Below, piece after piece: positions 59,293 to 64,000 of a stretch of 64,000 nt of DNA. A program made the translations under genes and the position numbers. Within the stretch, counting starts at the first letter, position 1. Every line of letters starts with the position of its first letter. The notes under the pieces were generated by a model, which did no database searches, was not told where the DNA came from, and saw only the letters and a program-made list of their open reading frames with translations. Source of the stretch: Bacillota bacterium (lineage in GTDB: Bacteria > Bacillota_I > Bacilli_A > RF39 > UBA660); the NCBI GenBank assembly GCA_015059495.1, contig SVAI01000001.1, positions 124,001-188,000 of the forward strand, written 5' to 3'.

Positions 59293-59326
59293 AATGTGCT
59301 ATAATCTTGTATGCGGAAGTGATTAT

Positions 59327-60043
59327 ATGGAACGTTTACAAAAACTAATTGCAGAATCAGGTTATACATCAAGAAGAAAAGCTGAAGAACTAATTAAAGC
59401 AGGTAAAGTTAAAGTTGATGGAGTAGTAGTTAAAGAACTAGGAAGTAAGTTTCCAAACGATTGTAAAATTGAAATCGAAGGAAAACAACTTAAACTAGAA
59501 CAAAAAGAATACTACCTATTAAATAAACCTAGAGGTTATATTTGTTCATTAGCTGATGAAAAAGATAGAAATATTGTAACAGATTTAATAGATACTAAAG
59601 CTAGAATTTATCCAATAGGTAGATTAGATTATGATACTACTGGATTATTACTATTAACTAATGATGGTGAACTAGCAAATATCCTAATGCATCCTAAATC
59701 AAAGGTTGAAAAAACTTATCTTGCTAAACTAGAGGGTATTCTTTCACCTGAAGATTTACATAAACTAAAAAAAGGTATAGTAATAGATAATATTAAATGT
59801 AATATTTTAAGAGTAAAGGTAAGAAAAAGAGATAAAATTAAAAATACTGACTTAGTAGAAATAACTATTGAAGAAGGTAGAAATCATATAGTTAAAAGAA
59901 TATTTGAATCTCTAAATAAACCTGTTAGTAAACTAACTAGAATTAGATATGGTTTCCTAGAACTAGATACTTTAAAATCAAAAGAATACAGAATACTATC
60001 TAATAATGAAGTAAGAAAATTATACGGTTATAAAAAATTGTAA
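59327..60043 (+). CDS. rRNA pseudouridine synthase, RsuA/RluB family
   Basis: 238 aa. The S4 RNA-binding domain comes first ('MERLQKLIAESGYTSRRKAEELI'), then the synthase core with catalytic Asp in 'PIGRLDYDTTGLLLLTNDG'. In Bacilli the RluB-type enzyme modifies 23S rRNA in helix 89-90; RsuA modifies 16S. The start is ATG 59327 with GGAAGTGAT upstream, and TGC-TATAAT precedes it. Confidence 0.92.
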   Translation: MERLQKLIAESGYTSRRKAEELIKAGKVKVDGVVVKELGSKFPNDCKIEIEGKQLKLEQKEYYLLNKPRGYICSLADEKDRNIVTDLIDTKARIYPIGRLDYDTTGLLLLTNDGELANILMHPKSKVEKTYLAKLEGILSPEDLHKLKKGIVIDNIKCNILRVKVRKRDKIKNTDLVEITIEEGRNHIVKRIFESLNKPVSKLTRIRYGFLELDTLKSKEYRILSNNEVRKLYGYKKL

Positions 60044-60074
60044 AAAGATGTGTCAATGAGACACATCTTTATTT
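60044..60074 (+). terminator. Pseudouridine synthase gene terminator
   Basis: AAAGATGTGTC / GACACATCTTT stem with an AATGA loop and TTT tail. Confidence 0.87.
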
Positions 60075-60116
60075 AATTTAAATATTTATAGTGTTAAAAT
60101 AAAAGTGGTGACATAT

Positions 60117-60767
60117 ATGGGCAATATTTTTACAGATACAATTTCATTTATTAAATCCTTATCTTTTGTAGATATTGTTTTTATGATGTCTATAATTGGA
60201 TTAATAATATTAATAGTTACTTTAGTATATATTATTAAAGTTAATGATGAAGAAGAAGTAGATACTAAAGAAAAGGTAGAAGTATTTAATAATGAGAAAA
60301 AAGAAGAATTAGTAGTACCAGAAGTACCTGCTCCTAGAAAAGAAATAATTGAAGATGAATTAGATCTTTCAAAGATAACTAAAGAATTAGATCAAACTAA
60401 TCCTAAAGTTATTGCCTTAAATGAATATGAAAGAGAACAAGAAGAAAGAGCAATTATTTCATATGATGAGTTATTAAAGACTAAAGATTTACAAGAAGAA
60501 ATAAATTATATTAATGAAAAGAATTTAGGAGATTTAACTGTTAAATCAGTAGATGTTGAATCAGTAACTAGACCAATTGAATTACCTAAAATAAAAGCTA
60601 AACTTCAAGAAATTGAAGAAGAGGAAGAAAAAGAAGAAGAAGTAAAACCAATAATAAGACCAATCGAAGATGATAGTCCAAGACATAGTAAAACTATTTT
60701 AATTAGTTATACTAAAGAAGAAGAATTCTTACAAGCATTAAAAACTTTAGAAGGTTTATTAAATTAA
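60117..60767 (+). CDS. Membrane-anchored acidic protein of unknown function
   Basis: 216 aa. One N-terminal TM (residues about 19-43) and a long cytoplasmic, Glu/Lys-rich, largely disordered or coiled region ('IEEEEEKEEEVKPIIRPIE'). A short conserved-looking end ('KTILISYTKEEEFLQALKTLEGLL') may be the functional part. No family recognised; proximity to ftsW may hint at a cell-envelope role. Start ATG 60117 with GGTGAC upstream. Confidence 0.65.
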   Translation: MGNIFTDTISFIKSLSFVDIVFMMSIIGLIILIVTLVYIIKVNDEEEVDTKEKVEVFNNEKKEELVVPEVPAPRKEIIEDELDLSKITKELDQTNPKVIALNEYEREQEERAIISYDELLKTKDLQEEINYINEKNLGDLTVKSVDVESVTRPIELPKIKAKLQEIEEEEEKEEEVKPIIRPIEDDSPRHSKTILISYTKEEEFLQALKTLEGLLN

Positions 60768-60792
60768 ATAGTGTTAATACACTATTTTTTTT
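60766..60792 (+). terminator. Terminator before ftsW
   Basis: AAATAGTGT / ACACTATTT stem, TAAT loop, T-rich tail; overlaps the stop codon. Confidence 0.87.
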
Positions 60793-60816
60793 CATATTAT
60801 TTTATAGGTGATAATC

Positions 60817-61914
60817 TTGAAATATATAAAGAATAATCTATTATTAATATTAGTAATAATAATATCTTTATTTGGAATATTAATGATATATTCATCTTCA
60901 TATATATGGTCTATGTATAAATATAATAATCCCTATAAATATTTAATATCACAAAGTATATTCTTTATAATAGGTTTATTCTTAATATTTATTATTAAAA
61001 AAATAGATTATAACTTTTATAAAACTAATGCTAATAAAATATTGTTAATAAGTTTTATCTTATTAATATTAGTATTAATACCTGGAATAGGTAAGTTAAG
61101 AAATGGTTCTCGTTCCTGGTTTGCTTTAGGCCCATTTGGCTTTCAACCATCTGAATTTGCTAAACTATCTTTAATTATATTTACTTCTAAATACTTATCT
61201 AATAATAATGATGAAATAAGAAATATTAAAAAAACAATATTACCTTTATTACTTGTAATATCAATATTCTTTATACTTATCATGCTAGAACCAGACTTTG
61301 GTCAAGCTTTTGTAATAACCTTATCTTTAATATCTATTATATTTATTAGTGGTACTAAATTATCATTTTTTATTAAATGCTTTATTTTTTGTTTAATGGG
61401 TATAATAGCATTAGTTATTGTTGCACCATATCGTCTAGCTAGAATAGTATCTTATCTAAATCCTTGGGTAGATCCTTTAGGTAGTGGTTTTCAAATAATC
61501 CAAAGTTTATATGCAATTGGACCTGGTGGTTTATTAGGCTTAGGTTTAACTAATTCAATCCAAAAACACTTTTATTTGCCTGAACCACAAACAGACTTTA
61601 TCTTTGCTATTATATCTGAAGAATTTGGCTTTCTAGGTGTATTAATAATAACTTCTATATTCTTTTTAATATTTTATAAATCAATTAAAATATCTATGTC
61701 TTCCAAAGATTTATTTTCTAAATATTTAGTATTTGGTTTATCAATAGAAATAATAATTCAAGTAATACTTAATCTATCAGTAGTAACAGGACTTATTCCT
61801 GTTACTGGTATAACATTACCATTTTTATCTTACGGTGGAAGTAGCTTATTAGTATCAATGATATCTATAGCAATAATAATAAGCGTTGAAAAAAATAATT
61901 TATCTCAAAAATAA
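60817..61914 (+). CDS. SEDS peptidoglycan polymerase, FtsW/SpoVE/RodA
   Basis: About 365 aa with ten TM segments. 'NGSRSWFALGPFGFQPSEFAKL' and 'LLEPDFGQAFVI' hold the SEDS catalytic region, and 'GLIPVTGITLPFLSYGGSSLL' is the C-terminal signature. SEDS proteins polymerise lipid II, in division (FtsW), elongation (RodA) or spore cortex (SpoVE). Given the sporulation genes nearby it could be SpoVE, but sequence alone does not decide. A TTG start at 60817 after AGGTGAT is chosen; the tracked GTG 60808 lies within the ribosome binding site. Confidence 0.9.
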   Translation: MKYIKNNLLLILVIIISLFGILMIYSSSYIWSMYKYNNPYKYLISQSIFFIIGLFLIFIIKKIDYNFYKTNANKILLISFILLILVLIPGIGKLRNGSRSWFALGPFGFQPSEFAKLSLIIFTSKYLSNNNDEIRNIKKTILPLLLVISIFFILIMLEPDFGQAFVITLSLISIIFISGTKLSFFIKCFIFCLMGIIALVIVAPYRLARIVSYLNPWVDPLGSGFQIIQSLYAIGPGGLLGLGLTNSIQKHFYLPEPQTDFIFAIISEEFGFLGVLIITSIFFLIFYKSIKISMSSKDLFSKYLVFGLSIEIIIQVILNLSVVTGLIPVTGITLPFLSYGGSSLLVSMISIAIIISVEKNNLSQK

Positions 61915-61985
61915 TTTATGATATAATAATTTTAAGATAGAAAACTTGATAATAATAATAGCAGCTGATAGAGGGCTAGTAACTT

Positions 61986-64000
61986 ATGTTTAAAAAGAGA
62001 AGACTAAACGAGAAGAATAAAAGAAATTTTCTTACTGTGGCTATATCAATAGTCTTATTGCTTATTGTTTTTATAACAATAGGCTTTTCTGCGTTCCAAT
62101 CAAGTTTAGACATAGGTACACTTGCTGCAACATTTAGAATTAATAAAGATATAAGAATAACTAAAATATCACTTGATAATGCTACTAATAATGCTATATC
62201 TAATTGGCAAGATTATAATACAACATCTATTAGTACTAATATAGATTTACCTAGTAGTAATTCAACTATTACTTATGAAGTAGAAATAACTAATCTAGGT
62301 AATATAGAAATGGGTATACTTGGTATTAGTGGTCTTCCTTCTAACTTAGATTATGAATTAACTAATTATACTTTAAAAGATGAATTATGTGATCATATAG
62401 ATAATGATGAATGTAAATTAGGATCAGTATCTAAATTACTAATAACTTTAAAATATAAGAATAATGGTTTTGATAGTAGTAATACTAACTATAATATTCA
62501 ATTAGATTTTGACTTTAGAAGATTCTATAGTATTACTTATGTTAATTTAAATAGTACTAATTTACCAACTAAAGTTATAGAAGGGGATAACATTGAATTT
62601 ACTTTAAATACTCCATATCCATCAAGTGTTCACTTTGATGGTACAACTAATGCTAGTTATAATTCTTCAACAGGTAAAATAAATATTAATGATATTAATG
62701 ATGATATAACTATATCTTATTTAACTATGTCATATTTTGTAGCATATGATGGAGTAAATAATCAATTATTTAATCAATTTAGTACTACAAATATAAAATC
62801 ATTTAGTAGAAATACTACAAAGACTTTAAGTGAAGTACAAGCTATGGTTAATAATAATACTGCATATATTATAAGTACATCATCAACTGATCCAGATTAT
62901 CCAAGCAATAATGAAATATATGGATGGGTAGAAAATAATAATTTCTATTGGTGGTCTGAAGCTAATGTAGTTTACTATCATCCATACACTTTAGGTGCCT
63001 TTAGACTTATGACTAACTTAACAACAGTTGATTTAAATGGTACAAATACATCACTAGTAAGAAACTTTGCACATTGGTTTGATAAAGATGCTAAACTAAC
63101 TACAATTAATGGTAAGATTAATACTTCTGGACTTGTTTTAGAATATAATCCAAACTTTAATTATGGTAATGACCAAGATGAAAATGCTTCAAGTGGATTT
63201 GGCTTAACTTATATGTTTAATGACTGTAAGATACTTACAAGTATTGATACAAGTGAAATAACAACAACCAATTCTTCAGACCTTAAGAGAATGTTTGGTG
63301 GTTGTGCTAAATTAACTTCACTAGATGTTAGTCATTTCGATACTCATAATGCAAGAAGCATGTATTGGATGTTTAGAAAATTTGAAAAAGTAAAAGAACT
63401 AGACTTAAGAAGTTTTGATACATCTAATGTTGAAAGTATGTATGGTATGTTTATTACTGCAACAGGACTTGAAACAATATATTTAGGTGAAAACTTTGAT
63501 ACATCTAAAGTTAAACAATTTAATAGAATGTTTGATTCAGCAACAAATCTTAAAACTATATATGCATATAATGACTTTCAATTAAATAGTAAAGTATCTG
63601 ATTCCTCAATGTTTAATAATGCTAAAAAACTAGTTGGTTCAGCTAATACTTTAGATGCAACACCATATAGTTCATCTTATACAAATAGTGCATATGCAAA
63701 ACTAGCTCATAATGGGGTAAAAGGTTATTTAACACCATATGCTAGTGATACATATTATACAATCACTTATAATTTAGATGGTGGTACTGCAGATAATCCA
63801 ACTGTATATAATGAAAACACTAGAACATTTACTTTAATTAATCCAACTAAGATTGGTTATACATTTATTGGATGGACAGGAAGCAATGGTGATACACCAG
63901 AACTTACAGTAACTATAGAACAAGGTTCATCTGGAGATAGAACATATACAGCACATTTTGAAGAAAATACTGTAGATATGTTCCCTAAAGTATTTGCAAT
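61986..64000 (+). CDS. BspA-type surface protein with InlB-like repeat, truncated by the window end
   Basis: Not in the ORF track because no stop lies within the window; 671 codons are visible. A basic N-terminus and one TM ('FLTVAISIVLLLIVFITIGFSA') lead to an extracellular domain with 'VEITNLGNIEMG', similar in feel to the TasA-like domain. DUF285/BspA repeats ('DVSHFDTHNARSMYWMF', 'DTSNVESMYGMF') occupy about residues 390-560. An InlB B-repeat ('YTITYNLDGGTADNP', 'IGYTFIGW') follows at about 590-650. The protein is probably cell-surface and adhesive. RBS GAGGG 61971-61975. Confidence 0.82.
   Translation, partial: MFKKRRLNEKNKRNFLTVAISIVLLLIVFITIGFSAFQSSLDIGTLAATFRINKDIRITKISLDNATNNAISNWQDYNTTSISTNIDLPSSNSTITYEVEITNLGNIEMGILGISGLPSNLDYELTNYTLKDELCDHIDNDECKLGSVSKLLITLKYKNNGFDSSNTNYNIQLDFDFRRFYSITYVNLNSTNLPTKVIEGDNIEFTLNTPYPSSVHFDGTTNASYNSSTGKININDINDDITISYLTMSYFVAYDGVNNQLFNQFSTTNIKSFSRNTTKTLSEVQAMVNNNTAYIISTSSTDPDYPSNNEIYGWVENNNFYWWSEANVVYYHPYTLGAFRLMTNLTTVDLNGTNTSLVRNFAHWFDKDAKLTTINGKINTSGLVLEYNPNFNYGNDQDENASSGFGLTYMFNDCKILTSIDTSEITTTNSSDLKRMFGGCAKLTSLDVSHFDTHNARSMYWMFRKFEKVKELDLRSFDTSNVESMYGMFITATGLETIYLGENFDTSKVKQFNRMFDSATNLKTIYAYNDFQLNSKVSDSSMFNNAKKLVGSANTLDATPYSSSYTNSAYAKLAHNGVKGYLTPYASDTYYTITYNLDGGTADNPTVYNENTRTFTLINPTKIGYTFIGWTGSNGDTPELTVTIEQGSSGDRTYTAHFEENTVDMFPKVFA

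Overview
The window is about 64 kb of a very AT-rich, gene-dense chromosome from a low-GC Firmicutes lineage. Support for this comes from AGGAGG/GGTGAT-type ribosome binding sites, sigma-A-like TTGACA-17-TATAAT promoters, T-box leaders, an rpsD autoregulatory-type leader, and a YunB/YutD/YutH/NifU block resembling Bacillus gene order. Trp is encoded by TGG. TGA is a true but rare stop (it ends spmA, spmB and a 66-aa gene), so the code is standard and not the Mycoplasma code. The small, compact gene set with many BspA-like and SipW-type surface proteins looks like an uncultured gut Bacilli/Mollicutes/Erysipelotrichia-type lineage; that placement is inference.

Layout. 0-16.5 kb: the 3' end of leuS, two SipW-signal surface proteins, T-box-controlled thrS and trpS, a YfmF/YfmH-like M16 pair, gltX, an acetyltransferase, a three-gene unit of unknown function ending in a lipoprotein, and a hybrid histidine kinase. 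16.5-22.2 kb: an unexplained non-coding unit with direct repeats, small genes of unknown function, a membrane thioredoxin, a membrane-anchored HTH protein, a dGTPase-like HD protein and a membrane-anchored repeat protein. 22.2-27.5 kb: two tandem dockerin-like/GH5/BspA secreted proteins whose first ~690 bp (upstream region included) are nearly identical. 27.5-35 kb: rpsD with its leader, ferredoxin, a likely small RNA, yunB, yutD, a yutH-like gene, NifU, an S1 protein and a GT8 glycosyltransferase. 35.1-36.6 kb: two tRNAs on the minus strand and eight on the plus strand. 36.7-49.7 kb: a PD-(D/E)XK endonuclease, an HPt-REC protein, murG-murB-divIB-queH, a third SipW-type beta-helix protein, a MurT/GatD-like pair, rpsB-tsf, a methyltransferase and mntP. 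49.8-64 kb: YolD plus a Y-family polymerase, an AlkD-like protein, a nucleotidyltransferase, uppP, dacB-spmA-spmB, a MiaB-like radical SAM protein, a pseudouridine synthase, ftsW/spoVE and a truncated BspA-like surface protein.

The most striking item is the tRNA-Tyr(GUA) gene. Its anticodon is interrupted by a 223-nt group I intron (P/Q/R/S core elements readable, U before the 5' splice site, G at the intron end). About 90 bp downstream is a free-standing gene resembling the I-Ssp6803I-type PD-(D/E)XK homing endonucleases. Together they could be a split intron plus endonuclease mobile unit.

Other themes: modular surface proteins that appear to diversify by duplicating an N-terminal secretion cassette; a GatD-like amidotransferase without the usual catalytic Cys and His; a putative phosphorelay split over two loci with no DNA-binding output; sporulation genes (yunB, yutH-like, dacB-spmA-spmB) in a compact genome; several candidate leaderless mRNAs; and many terminators whose hairpins contain the stop codon.
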